Shown here: in pieces, positions 56,844-64,000 of the stretch
Position numbering within the stretch: position 1 is the stretch's first letter
Layout: every line of letters starts with the position of its first letter
From: Candidatus Gastranaerophilales bacterium
GTDB taxonomy: Bacteria; Cyanobacteriota; Vampirovibrionia; Gastranaerophilales; Gastranaerophilaceae
NCBI GenBank assembly: GCA_944323395.1
Contig: CALUSI010000001.1
Coordinates: forward strand, 124,001 to 188,000
DNA length: 64,000 nt
Reading direction: 5' to 3'
Made by a program: the position numbers and the translations under genes
Notes under the pieces: generated by a model
What the model was told of the DNA's origin: nothing
Database searches by the model: none
Seen by the model: the letters and a program-made list of their open reading frames with translations, nothing else

Positions 56844-56912
56844 ATCATAAATCATAGTAAATTTTATATCTGAAAGCAATTTTATTGTATAATTTTTTAT
56901 AAGAGGTCATAT

Positions 56913-57764
56913 ATGAAAACTTATTTAAAAGATTATTTCTTTTTAACAATCGGGGCATTAATATACGCATTTGCAATTGAAGGTTTTTTAATCCCGAGTA
57001 AAATCATAGACGGTGGTGTAACCGGTATTTCAATGATATTGAGTACTATTACAAGTCAACCGTTAGGAATTTTTATTGTGTGCATTAACTTGCCTTTTAT
57101 AATACTTGCACTTCAAAAATTAGGTAAACGATTTGTTTTCTCAACATTTTACTCGATTCTAATATTTGCAGCAGGTGTTACATTTTTTGGAAAGATGTTT
57201 CATGGACATTGTATAATTGATAATTTGGAATTATTCCTGGTTGCTATATTTGGCGGATTAATTCTTGGTGCAGGAGTCGGCTTAATTATAAGAAACGGGG
57301 CTTCTGTTGACGGTACTGAAATTTTAGCTATATATTCAACAAAGAAAATACCGTTCTCTGTCGGTGAAATAATCATGTTTATAAATCTTTTTATATTCAC
57401 TGTTGCAGGATTTATATATGATTGGCAGCATGCTTTATATTCTATAGTTACATATTTTGTTGCTTATAAGACTATGGATATTGTTATTGAAGGTTTGAAT
57501 GAATCTAAATCTGTTTTTGTTATTACTGATTATTCAACAGAAATAGGCAAAGACATTATGGAAAAAATGGACGTAAGTGTTACATATATTGATGCAGAAG
57601 GTGGATATTCAGGTATAAAGAAAAGAATTGTTTATTGTGTAATATCACGTCTTCAAGTTCAAAAAATAAAGGAAATAGCCAAAAACATTGACCCAAGGGC
57701 TTTTATCGCAATAGAAAATGTATATGAAGTTGAAGGTGTAAGAGTAAAAAAGAGAAAAATATAA
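56913..57764 (+). CDS. YitT family membrane protein
   Basis: A 283-residue protein with five to six membrane spans (residues about 10-175) and a C-terminal DUF2179 soluble domain (about 200-275, with YIDAEGGYSGIKKRIVYCVI). GALIYAFAIEGFLIPSKIIDG and GGVTGISMIL are family motifs. YitT proteins are common in Firmicutes and some cyanobacteria; transport role is assumed but the substrate is not known. An AGAGGTC ribosome site precedes the ATG. Stands alone, upstream of aspS by 71 bases. Confidence 0.9.
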   Translation: MKTYLKDYFFLTIGALIYAFAIEGFLIPSKIIDGGVTGISMILSTITSQPLGIFIVCINLPFIILALQKLGKRFVFSTFYSILIFAAGVTFFGKMFHGHCIIDNLELFLVAIFGGLILGAGVGLIIRNGASVDGTEILAIYSTKKIPFSVGEIIMFINLFIFTVAGFIYDWQHALYSIVTYFVAYKTMDIVIEGLNESKSVFVITDYSTEIGKDIMEKMDVSVTYIDAEGGYSGIKKRIVYCVISRLQVQKIKEIAKNIDPRAFIAIENVYEVEGVRVKKRKI

Positions 57765-57835
57765 AAAACTTTGAAAATAAAGTATTTTTGAGTTAAATTT
57801 ATAAGTAATTATAAGTGAGTAGACAGGAATTTATT

Positions 57836-59614
57836 ATGATAACAACGACATCAATGAAAACGCATGGATGCGGTGAAATAACAAAAAATGAAGTAGGTAA
57901 ACAAGTTACAATAGCAGGATGGGTTTCTGCTGTCAGAGATTTAGGCGGAATTATCTTTGTTGAAGTTAGAGATAAATCAGGCTTATTTCAATTGGTTTCA
58001 GACCCTCAAAAAAATCCTGAAGTTTATGAAACATTTCAAAAATTAAGAGATGAATTTGTAATAAAAGCAACAGGTGTTGTTTCTGTCAGACCTGAAGAAA
58101 CATATAACCCGAAACTTCCTACAGGGGAAATTGAAGTTTATCCGACTTCTTTAGAAATATTGTCTACTGCGGCAGTATTACCATTTCCGTTAAATTCTGA
58201 TGATGTTAATGAAGATATCAGACTTAAATATCGTTATTTAGATTTAAGACAAGAAAGGGTTTTAAATTGTCTTAAATTGAGACATGAAATTGTTAAAACA
58301 ATGCGTAATTATTTGAATAATCAAAATTTTATGGAGGTTGAAACTCCTATTTTGATTAAGACTACACCTGAAGGTGCCAGAGATTATTTGGTTCCAAGCC
58401 GTATTCAACCGGGTAAATTTTATGCTTTACCGCAATCACCTCAAATTTTTAAACAATTATTAATGGTTGGCGGTATTGAAAGATATTATCAAATAGCAAA
58501 ATGTTTCCGTGATGAAGATTTAAGAGCAGATAGACAGCCTGAATTTACACAGGTTGATATGGAAATGTCTTTTGTTGAACAACAAGATATTATGAATATG
58601 GTTGAAGGGCTTTTAAAAGAAGTATTTAGACTAGTAGGTTATGAAACACCTGATAAGCTTCCTGTTATTACTTACAAAGAAGCTATGGATAAATATGGCA
58701 GCGACAGACCTGATTTAAGATTCGGATTAGAATTATTTGATATCGGTGATATCATAATGGAATCTAATTTTGAAATAATTAAAGATACTTTGAAAAAAGG
58801 CGGTATCGTTAGAGCTATTAAAATCCCAGGTATTGCTTCATATTCAAGAAAAGAAATGGATGATTTAACAAAATTAGCGGTTTCATTTGGTGCAAAAGCC
58901 TTAGCTAATATTATGTATTTAGAAGACGGAACAGCTAAATCTCCTGTTCTTAAATTCTTAACAGAAGAACAAGCAGAGCAAATAAAACAAAGAGGAGATG
59001 CAAAACCTGGTGATGTTATTTTCTTTGTTGCTGATAAACCAAAAGTTACATATGATGTAATGGGCAGATTCAGATTATACTTTGGTGAAAAATTAGGTTT
59101 AATAGATCCTAATGCTCATGCTCTTTTATGGGTTGTTGATTTCCCAATGTTTGAATATTCTGAAGAAGATAACAGATATGTATCAGTTCACCATCCGTTC
59201 ACAATGCCAAATCTTGAAGATATAGATAAGATGGAAACAGATCCTGCCAATTGCCGTTCAATTGCTTATGATATAGTTTATAACGGTAATGAGCTTGGCG
59301 GCGGCAGTGTAAGAATACATGATGGTGAAATCCAAAAGAGAGTATTTAAAGCATTAGGATTATCAGATGAAGAAACTCAAGAAAAATTTGGATTTATGAT
59401 TAATGCATTCAAATATGGTACACCTCCGCATGCCGGTCTTGCTTTAGGTTTGGACCGTGTTGTTGCATTATTGGCTAAAACAAATTCAATAAGAGATGTA
59501 ATAGCATTCCCTAAGAATTCAGCTGCTAAATGTTTGATGACAGATGCACCTGCTTTAGCTTCTGAAGATCAGCTTAGAGAATTGCATTTAAGACTTACAA
59601 CTAAAGTTAACTAG
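57836..59614 (+). CDS. aspS: Aspartyl-tRNA synthetase
   Basis: A 592-residue bacterial-type class IIb synthetase: the N-terminal OB fold (VTIAGWVSAVRDLGGIIFVE), catalytic core with FRDEDLRADRQPEFTQVD (motif 2), an inserted GAD domain (about 285-405), and motif 3 GLALGLDRVVALL. The ATG at 57836 is chosen because AGGAAT lies 8 bases upstream and homologues start here; an in-frame GTG lies 7 codons earlier. Whether it also charges tRNA-Asn cannot be told. Confidence 0.97.
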   Translation: MITTTSMKTHGCGEITKNEVGKQVTIAGWVSAVRDLGGIIFVEVRDKSGLFQLVSDPQKNPEVYETFQKLRDEFVIKATGVVSVRPEETYNPKLPTGEIEVYPTSLEILSTAAVLPFPLNSDDVNEDIRLKYRYLDLRQERVLNCLKLRHEIVKTMRNYLNNQNFMEVETPILIKTTPEGARDYLVPSRIQPGKFYALPQSPQIFKQLLMVGGIERYYQIAKCFRDEDLRADRQPEFTQVDMEMSFVEQQDIMNMVEGLLKEVFRLVGYETPDKLPVITYKEAMDKYGSDRPDLRFGLELFDIGDIIMESNFEIIKDTLKKGGIVRAIKIPGIASYSRKEMDDLTKLAVSFGAKALANIMYLEDGTAKSPVLKFLTEEQAEQIKQRGDAKPGDVIFFVADKPKVTYDVMGRFRLYFGEKLGLIDPNAHALLWVVDFPMFEYSEEDNRYVSVHHPFTMPNLEDIDKMETDPANCRSIAYDIVYNGNELGGGSVRIHDGEIQKRVFKALGLSDEETQEKFGFMINAFKYGTPPHAGLALGLDRVVALLAKTNSIRDVIAFPKNSAAKCLMTDAPALASEDQLRELHLRLTTKVN

Positions 59615-59632
59615 TTACTAGAGTTTAATAAT

Positions 59633-59671
59633 AAAAGGCTAATCCTGTATAATATACATCTTTAGCCTTTT
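59633..59671 (+). terminator. Terminator between aspS and dnaA
   Basis: AAAAGGCTAA pairs with TTAGCCTTTT across an 18- to 20-base loop, 20 bases after the aspS stop. The loop contains a TATAAT at 59648-59653, so the same DNA may also hold the dnaA promoter. Confidence 0.65.
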
Positions 59672-59702
59672 ATATACTCAAAAATTATACTTAGGATGGG
59701 AA

Positions 59703-61115
59703 ATGGAAGACGAATTAATTAAGCAAATATGGGATGATACCCTTGTTATATTAAAAGACACTGTAATTGCAACTACTTATGAAACTTGGATATTACCATT
59801 AGTTCCGCATTCATTGGAAGATAATTGTTTCTGTGCATTAACGGGGCAGAATTTAGCAGTACAGATTTTACAGAAAAATCAGAAAGAAATTTCAAAAGCA
59901 CTTTCTGAAGTTTGCGGAAAAGAAATTTATTTTAAGATTGTTTATGATGATAATCTTCATAAACAATTAGAAAAAGAAAAACAAAAAGCAAAGAAAGACG
60001 AAGAAAAAGAGTTTATTCAAAATTTAGAAAAACGTATTGCTTCATCAAAATATGATGGATTAAAGCAAATGCGCTCTGATTGTAATTTAAACTTGAAGTA
60101 CAAATTTGATAATTTTGTTGTTGGGGCTAATAACAAGTTTGCGCATGCAGTTGCTGTTGCTGTTGCTAAGGATCCCGGAAAACAATATAATCCTTTATTT
60201 ATATATGGTGGTTCAGGCTTAGGCAAAACTCACTTGTTACAAGCTATTGGGCACGATATTTTATTTAATAAACCAAAGTTAAAAGTAAAATATGTTAAAG
60301 CGGAAGAATTCATTAATGATCTTGTTAACTCGCTTGTAAAAGGTATGGATAAAGCAGGCGATAAGAATAAAAAAATGAATGATTTCCGTAATAAATACAG
60401 AAATGTTGATGTTCTTTTAGTTGATGATATTCAGTTAATTGAAGGTAAAGCAAGAACTGAAGAAGAAATGTTTAATACATTTGAAAGTCTTCATAATTCA
60501 GGTAAACAGATTGTTTTTACTTCAGACAGATCGCCTGATAAATTTGAAAATACACCTGACAGATTAAAAACTCGTTTCCAAATGGGACTTCTTGCCGATA
60601 TTCAAGTGCCTGATATAGAAACAAGAATGGCTATACTGACAAAATTGGCAAATGATAATAATATAAAAATGCCGATAGATGTAATAGAATTCTTGGCAAC
60701 AGTTTATAATAAGAATGTTCGAGAACTTGAGGGTGCATTTAATACTGTTAGTGCATATACTTCAATAAATGAAATACCTATAACTGTAGAGATAGTTAAA
60801 AAAGTAATTGGTTATAGTGAAAAAAGAAAAACTGTTACAGTGGAAGGTATAATTGATATAGTTGCAGGGTTTTATAATGTTTCGGTTGACGATATAAAAA
60901 GTACAAATAGAGCTGCTAAAACAGCATATGCTCGTCAAGTTGCAATATATCTGGCAAAGGAACTTACAGGAGAAAGCTTCCCTTATATTGGTGATTGTTT
61001 TAACAGAAAACATACAACAATAATGTATTCTCATCAAAAAGTTAAGAGCGATATTGCTATAGATAGGCATTTAGCTCAAGACATAACAGAGCTTACTGCA
61101 AAAATTAATGAATAA
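59703..61115 (+). CDS. dnaA: Chromosomal replication initiator DnaA
   Basis: A 470-residue initiator. Domain I (1-90) binds helicase, a lysine/glutamate-rich linker follows (95-125), the AAA+ domain has Walker A GGSGLGKTHL and Walker B VLLVDDIQLI, and domain IV contains ARQVAIYLAKELTGESF. The signature loop reads FNRKHTT (433-439), one residue shorter than the usual FGGRDHTT, with lysine in place of the conserved aspartate that contacts DnaA-box bases in E. coli. It lies 57 kb from dnaN, next to aspS. AGGATGGG precedes the ATG. A strong hairpin follows. Confidence 0.97.
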   Translation: MEDELIKQIWDDTLVILKDTVIATTYETWILPLVPHSLEDNCFCALTGQNLAVQILQKNQKEISKALSEVCGKEIYFKIVYDDNLHKQLEKEKQKAKKDEEKEFIQNLEKRIASSKYDGLKQMRSDCNLNLKYKFDNFVVGANNKFAHAVAVAVAKDPGKQYNPLFIYGGSGLGKTHLLQAIGHDILFNKPKLKVKYVKAEEFINDLVNSLVKGMDKAGDKNKKMNDFRNKYRNVDVLLVDDIQLIEGKARTEEEMFNTFESLHNSGKQIVFTSDRSPDKFENTPDRLKTRFQMGLLADIQVPDIETRMAILTKLANDNNIKMPIDVIEFLATVYNKNVRELEGAFNTVSAYTSINEIPITVEIVKKVIGYSEKRKTVTVEGIIDIVAGFYNVSVDDIKSTNRAAKTAYARQVAIYLAKELTGESFPYIGDCFNRKHTTIMYSHQKVKSDIAIDRHLAQDITELTAKINE

Positions 61116-61147
61116 AAAAGAGGGCTAAAAGTTAAGCCCTCTTTTTT
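61114..61147. terminator. Bidirectional terminator after dnaA
   Basis: AAAAAAGAGGGCT pairs with AGCCCTCTTTTTT (13 bp, loop of about 8 bases). The stem begins within the dnaA stop codon. It serves dnaA and the convergent repeat protein. Confidence 0.93.
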
Positions 61148-61161
61148 ATATTTCGAATAAT

Positions 61162-61545
61162 TTATGCCATATAAGACATTGTAGAATCCGCATTAATTCT
61201 TGCATTTGGGTTAAAAGTGAAACCACCATTTAAGTTTATTTTATTTGTATTTTCTACATCGTATTGCTGACCGTCAACAACTACAATTTCTTTATATGTT
61301 GGCATTATTGATCCTACTAAAGGGTTGTTGTCTTGAACTTTTTCTACATCATATTGTTTACCATCTATTACAACAACTTCTTTATATGTTGGCATAACAG
61401 AATATTTATTGTTATTATCTTGAACTTTTTCTACAGGATATTGTTGTCCATTAATAGTTACATATTTCTTTTCTACAGGTGCAATAGAATTTGTTAATCC
61501 ATTATTTGCAGAGATTGATGGTGTAAAATTTGCTGCATTAATCAT
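61162..61545 (-). CDS. Small protein of three tandem 'GQQYxVE' repeats, unknown function
   Basis: A 127-residue protein with three copies of a unit of about 38 residues: YVTINGQQYPVEKVQDNN (28-45), EVVVIDGKQYDVEKVQDNN (56-74) and EIVVVDGQQYDVENTNK (86-102). Copies 1-2 and 2-3 are joined by a Ser-Val/Ile-Met-Pro-Thr-Tyr-Lys stretch. Each unit looks like a small beta hairpin. The N-terminus is Asn/Ala-rich (INAANFTPSISANNG), without a Sec signal. The DNA repeats are also visibly similar, so the array may change copy number. Monocistronic. No known family recognised. Confidence 0.7.
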   Translation of the reverse strand: MINAANFTPSISANNGLTNSIAPVEKKYVTINGQQYPVEKVQDNNNKYSVMPTYKEVVVIDGKQYDVEKVQDNNPLVGSIMPTYKEIVVVDGQQYDVENTNKINLNGGFTFNPNARINADSTMSYMA

Positions 61546-61643
61546 AAAAGAACCTACCTTCCAAAAAAATAAACTTACTTACTTTGTTCTTATATAAAAA
61601 ATTTTTATTAGTGAAAATTGCCTTATTTGTTAAGAAGCTTAAT

Positions 61644-62309
61644 TTAGTTCCAGATATCAGGTGTTGATAAGGCAAGTGCTGTTATTTTTTTATAGCCGTT
61701 CTTTTTTAAAAGTTTTATAATTTCCTCTAATGTTATTCCTGTTGAAGTTATATCATCAATAATTAAAAGATTTTCATTTTTATCTATTGTTTCATTTTGA
61801 TTAATTGCGAATGCATTTTTTATATTTTTGAGTCTTTGAGTTTTATTTAGGTTGAATTGTTTTATTGTGTCTTTTGTTCTTATAAGAAACTTTTTATTAT
61901 TTTTATACCCTGTTAATTTACTCAGTTCATCTGCTACTAAATCCATATGATTATATTTTCTTTCTTTTCTTCTGTTTTGATGGATAGGTACAGGTAAAAT
62001 AAGAAAATTTTCTTTTTTATGTAAATCAAGCCAGTATTCGTACATTATTTTTGCTTGGAGTGATGCTAAAATTTTCTTATTATGATATTTTAAGTCTTTT
62101 ATTAATTTTTTTGTAATTTCATCATATAACGTGCAGGCATATATTTTACAATTATTTTGTTCCTTAAATACAGAAGGCGGCATAAAATGTATTCTGTTGT
62201 AACATTTTTTGCATATAATACGGTCTTCTTTTTTTGAATGACAGAAGTAGCAAGGTTGGATATATATTAAGTTTAGTAGTTTTTCGATTAACTTTATCAT
62301 ATAATACAA
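61644..62309 (-). CDS. ComF-family phosphoribosyltransferase-like protein
   Basis: A 221-residue ComF-type protein. A four-cysteine zinc ribbon lies at the N-terminus (CYFCHSKKEDRIICKKCYNR, about 20-39), and a PRT domain ends with the PRPP loop LLIIDDITSTGITLEE (about 182-197). VPIHQNRRKERKYNHMDLVA (about 108-127) is the family's RxxxRGFNQ-like motif, slightly divergent. ComF is needed for natural transformation in several bacteria. The in-frame ATG at residue 4 is an alternative start. It diverges from rseP. Confidence 0.85.
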   Translation of the reverse strand: MYYMIKLIEKLLNLIYIQPCYFCHSKKEDRIICKKCYNRIHFMPPSVFKEQNNCKIYACTLYDEITKKLIKDLKYHNKKILASLQAKIMYEYWLDLHKKENFLILPVPIHQNRRKERKYNHMDLVADELSKLTGYKNNKKFLIRTKDTIKQFNLNKTQRLKNIKNAFAINQNETIDKNENLLIIDDITSTGITLEEIIKLLKKNGYKKITALALSTPDIWN

Positions 62310-62337
62310 ATTATATTAGATAAAAGAGAAGATTAAA

Positions 62338-63726
62338 ATGGGATTTTTAAATATGTTTTCAAGTGCAATAATCATGATTTTGTTGATCAGTTTATTGATT
62401 TTAGTACATGAATTAGGACATTTTTGTGCCGCTAAGTTAGTAGGAATAAGGGTTGATAAATTCGGGTTTGGTTTACCAATCGGACCGACTTTATTTTCTA
62501 AAAAATTTGGTGAAACAGAAATTTTAATCCATGCGTTTTTACTTGGTGGTTATGTTTCATTCCCCGATGATGAAGAAGATTGTGATTTGCCAAAAGATTC
62601 CACTTTAAGATTTTCTAATAAATCTGTAGGACAAAGGGCGCTTGTTATATCGGCAGGTGTTATATGTAATGTTATTTTAGCTTATTTCTTAATATTTTTC
62701 ACAGGACTTTTGTGGAAACATTTACCTGATAATAAGTTTGTTATTAAGTTTGAAAAATTTGCACCCAGTGCCGTTCAATCTATAATTGATTCTGGTATTC
62801 AAAAAGGTGATATTTTATATACTGTTAATGGTTTAAGTGTTGATTATCCTATAACATTAACAAGACATCTTGATTTATCAAAGGAATTTGATGGTTTTGC
62901 TTCTCAAAAGTTAATTGAAAGTAAATTGGCAGAGTTAAAATCTTTAAATTCGCAATTGACAGATAATGAAATTATAAAAGCAGGTACAATTATAAAACTT
63001 CCTAAATTTACAGATGAAGAAAGTGTTAAATTATCTGTTGATAATATTTTAGGTTTGGAAAAATATAAATCGAAAGAAACTCAGCTTTCTGATTTCCAAA
63101 AAGAATTAAGAGATAAAATTAATTACAGCAGTGAATATAAACTTGAAAGTGATGCTTTACCGATTGATATAGCAGCTGCGATTTCTGATACTAAGAAACC
63201 TGTTTCGATAGTTGTTTTAAGAAATAATCAAGAAGTACAATTAAAACCTGTATATGCAGGTAAAGACGGTAAGCTTGGTATTGAACAATCTTATAGTGAA
63301 AAGTATACTGAAACCAAAACCTTAAAGGAATTAATCCCTGCAACAATTCATTATGTTAATTATAATATAGGATTTATGGTATACACTCTTGGAAAACTAT
63401 TTACAGGTAAAATCCCAATGAGTGAAATGAACGGAATTATTGCCATTACCAAAATAGGAACTGAAATAATTGCTTATAAAGGTATATTCCAAGGTTTATT
63501 GTTAACAGCTATGATATCTTTAAACTTGGCATTAATTAATATATTGCCTATTCCGGCTTTAGACGGTGGACATTTATTGTTCCTTATTATAGAGAAGATA
63601 ACAGGAAAACCTGTAAGTAAGAAATTTGTTGAAATATTAAGTAATTTCTTCTTCTATTTATTAATAGCCTTGATGGTATTGATTTTATATAACGATATCC
63701 ATGCTTGGATAATAGGTAAAATTTAG
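62338..63726 (+). CDS. rseP: RseP-type site-2 metalloprotease
   Basis: A 462-residue intramembrane zinc protease. HELGH (about 24-28) in the first span and the NLALINILPIPALDGGH segment (C-terminal NxxPxxxLDG motif) are the zinc-ligand elements. A PDZ-like region sits between (about 145-310), larger than usual because of an inserted charged helical segment (residues about 180-270). There are four membrane spans. It cleaves anti-sigma factors or signal-peptide remnants in other bacteria. Located 74 bases before gmk. Confidence 0.93.
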   Translation: MGFLNMFSSAIIMILLISLLILVHELGHFCAAKLVGIRVDKFGFGLPIGPTLFSKKFGETEILIHAFLLGGYVSFPDDEEDCDLPKDSTLRFSNKSVGQRALVISAGVICNVILAYFLIFFTGLLWKHLPDNKFVIKFEKFAPSAVQSIIDSGIQKGDILYTVNGLSVDYPITLTRHLDLSKEFDGFASQKLIESKLAELKSLNSQLTDNEIIKAGTIIKLPKFTDEESVKLSVDNILGLEKYKSKETQLSDFQKELRDKINYSSEYKLESDALPIDIAAAISDTKKPVSIVVLRNNQEVQLKPVYAGKDGKLGIEQSYSEKYTETKTLKELIPATIHYVNYNIGFMVYTLGKLFTGKIPMSEMNGIIAITKIGTEIIAYKGIFQGLLLTAMISLNLALINILPIPALDGGHLLFLIIEKITGKPVSKKFVEILSNFFFYLLIALMVLILYNDIHAWIIGKI

Positions 63727-63799
63727 TCAAAATAAAATATGATTTTCTTTTTATATTTATTCAGGTATAATCTATAAAAATTGTATAAAAAGGGAATTT

Positions 63800-64000
63800 A
63801 TGAAAGGTCATTTATATATAGTTGCGGGATGCTCCGGAGTTGGAAAAGGCACTTTATTAAAGCTTTTCTTAAAGGAAAATCCTGAAATAAAACTATCAAT
63901 ATCTGCTACAACAAGAAATCCAAGACAAGGTGAAGAAGATGGTGTAAGCTATTTTTTTGTATCTAAAGAAGATTTTCAAAAGTCTATTGATAATGATGAA
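63800..64000 (+). CDS. gmk: Guanylate kinase, N-terminal part (cut by window edge)
   Basis: The first 67 codons are present. The P-loop reads GCSGVGKGT (about 10-18), against the more usual GPSGVGKGT; LSISATTRNPRQGEEDGVSY (33-52) is the GMP-binding motif. AAAGGGA precedes the ATG, and a TATAAT at 63766-63771 may be its -10 with a weak -35. The enzyme makes GDP from GMP. Remainder lies beyond the window. Confidence 0.95.
   Translation, partial: MKGHLYIVAGCSGVGKGTLLKLFLKENPEIKLSISATTRNPRQGEEDGVSYFFVSKEDFQKSIDNDE

Noticed and set aside
61162-61545. CRISPR array or tandem DNA repeat
   Set aside because: The repeats are protein-coding, few in number, imperfect and longer than CRISPR repeats, with no spacer pattern.

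Overview
The window looks like a piece of the chromosome of a non-photosynthetic relative of the cyanobacteria (Melainabacteria/Vampirovibrionia, most likely the gut lineage Gastranaerophilales). This is an inference. It rests on very low GC with dense bacterial gene packing, an atpD-atpC (beta-epsilon) pair standing alone without the other ATP synthase genes (the cyanobacterial and plastid arrangement), a Ycf46/Ycf35 (DUF1257)/DUF2997 cluster otherwise best known from cyanobacteria and plastids, dnaN lying far from dnaA beside an origin-like spacer, and several orphan proteins I cannot place in other phyla. No photosynthesis genes, rRNA, tRNA, CRISPR array, transposase or phage gene was seen.

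Layout. 1-2.4 kb: pgk (cut by the window edge), thrB and dnaN on the minus strand. 2.4-2.9 kb: an AT-rich spacer with inverted TTTT(A/C)TACA boxes, a candidate replication origin. 2.9-3.8 kb: a small HTH regulator/orphan pair with two operator-like palindromes, abutting the 3' stump of a glycosyltransferase gene. 3.8-15.6 kb: a GT2 glycosyltransferase, an SDR, a HIT protein, a possible ADP-ribosyltransferase-like protein, mnmE, a histidine kinase, the der-plsY-malic enzyme operon, an orphan membrane protein and a spermidine-synthase-like protein. 15.6-25.6 kb: lysS, HU, mutS2, a small sirtuin, a two-component system joined to tadA and a TIGR02757 gene, and a parvulin.

25.6-34.2 kb is an envelope and sugar region: a ROK kinase, an SGNH-like protein and nanE on the minus strand, diverging from two tandem MBOAT acyltransferase + membrane-anchored SGNH-like partner pairs. 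The second MBOAT has lost both conserved histidines. A frameshifted membrane-protein pseudogene follows. 34.3-42.3 kb: dnaK, a signal-peptide-bearing trehalose-synthase-like GH13 enzyme, leuA, another SGNH paralogue and purB.

42.3-49.0 kb is the most unusual block. It is one compact minus-strand operon of three tandem SGNH paralogues, a ComEA-like helix-hairpin-helix protein, a radical-SAM activase-like protein, a Ycf46-type AAA ATPase, a DUF1257 (Ycf35) protein and a DUF2997 protein. 49.3-54.2 kb: the ribosomal cluster infA-rpmJ-rpsM-rpsK-rpsD-rpoA-rplQ-truA-rplM-rpsI. 54.4-64 kb: atpD-atpC, a DUF1796-like protein, a YitT protein, aspS, dnaA, a repeat protein, a ComF-like protein, an RseP-type site-2 protease and the start of gmk.

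Together the genes are mainly core information processing and housekeeping. Interspersed is an envelope-modification theme: two MBOATs, seven SGNH-like proteins, a glycosyltransferase and nanE with a ROK kinase. A conserved but poorly understood ATPase/radical-SAM module sits in the same operon as three of the SGNH proteins.
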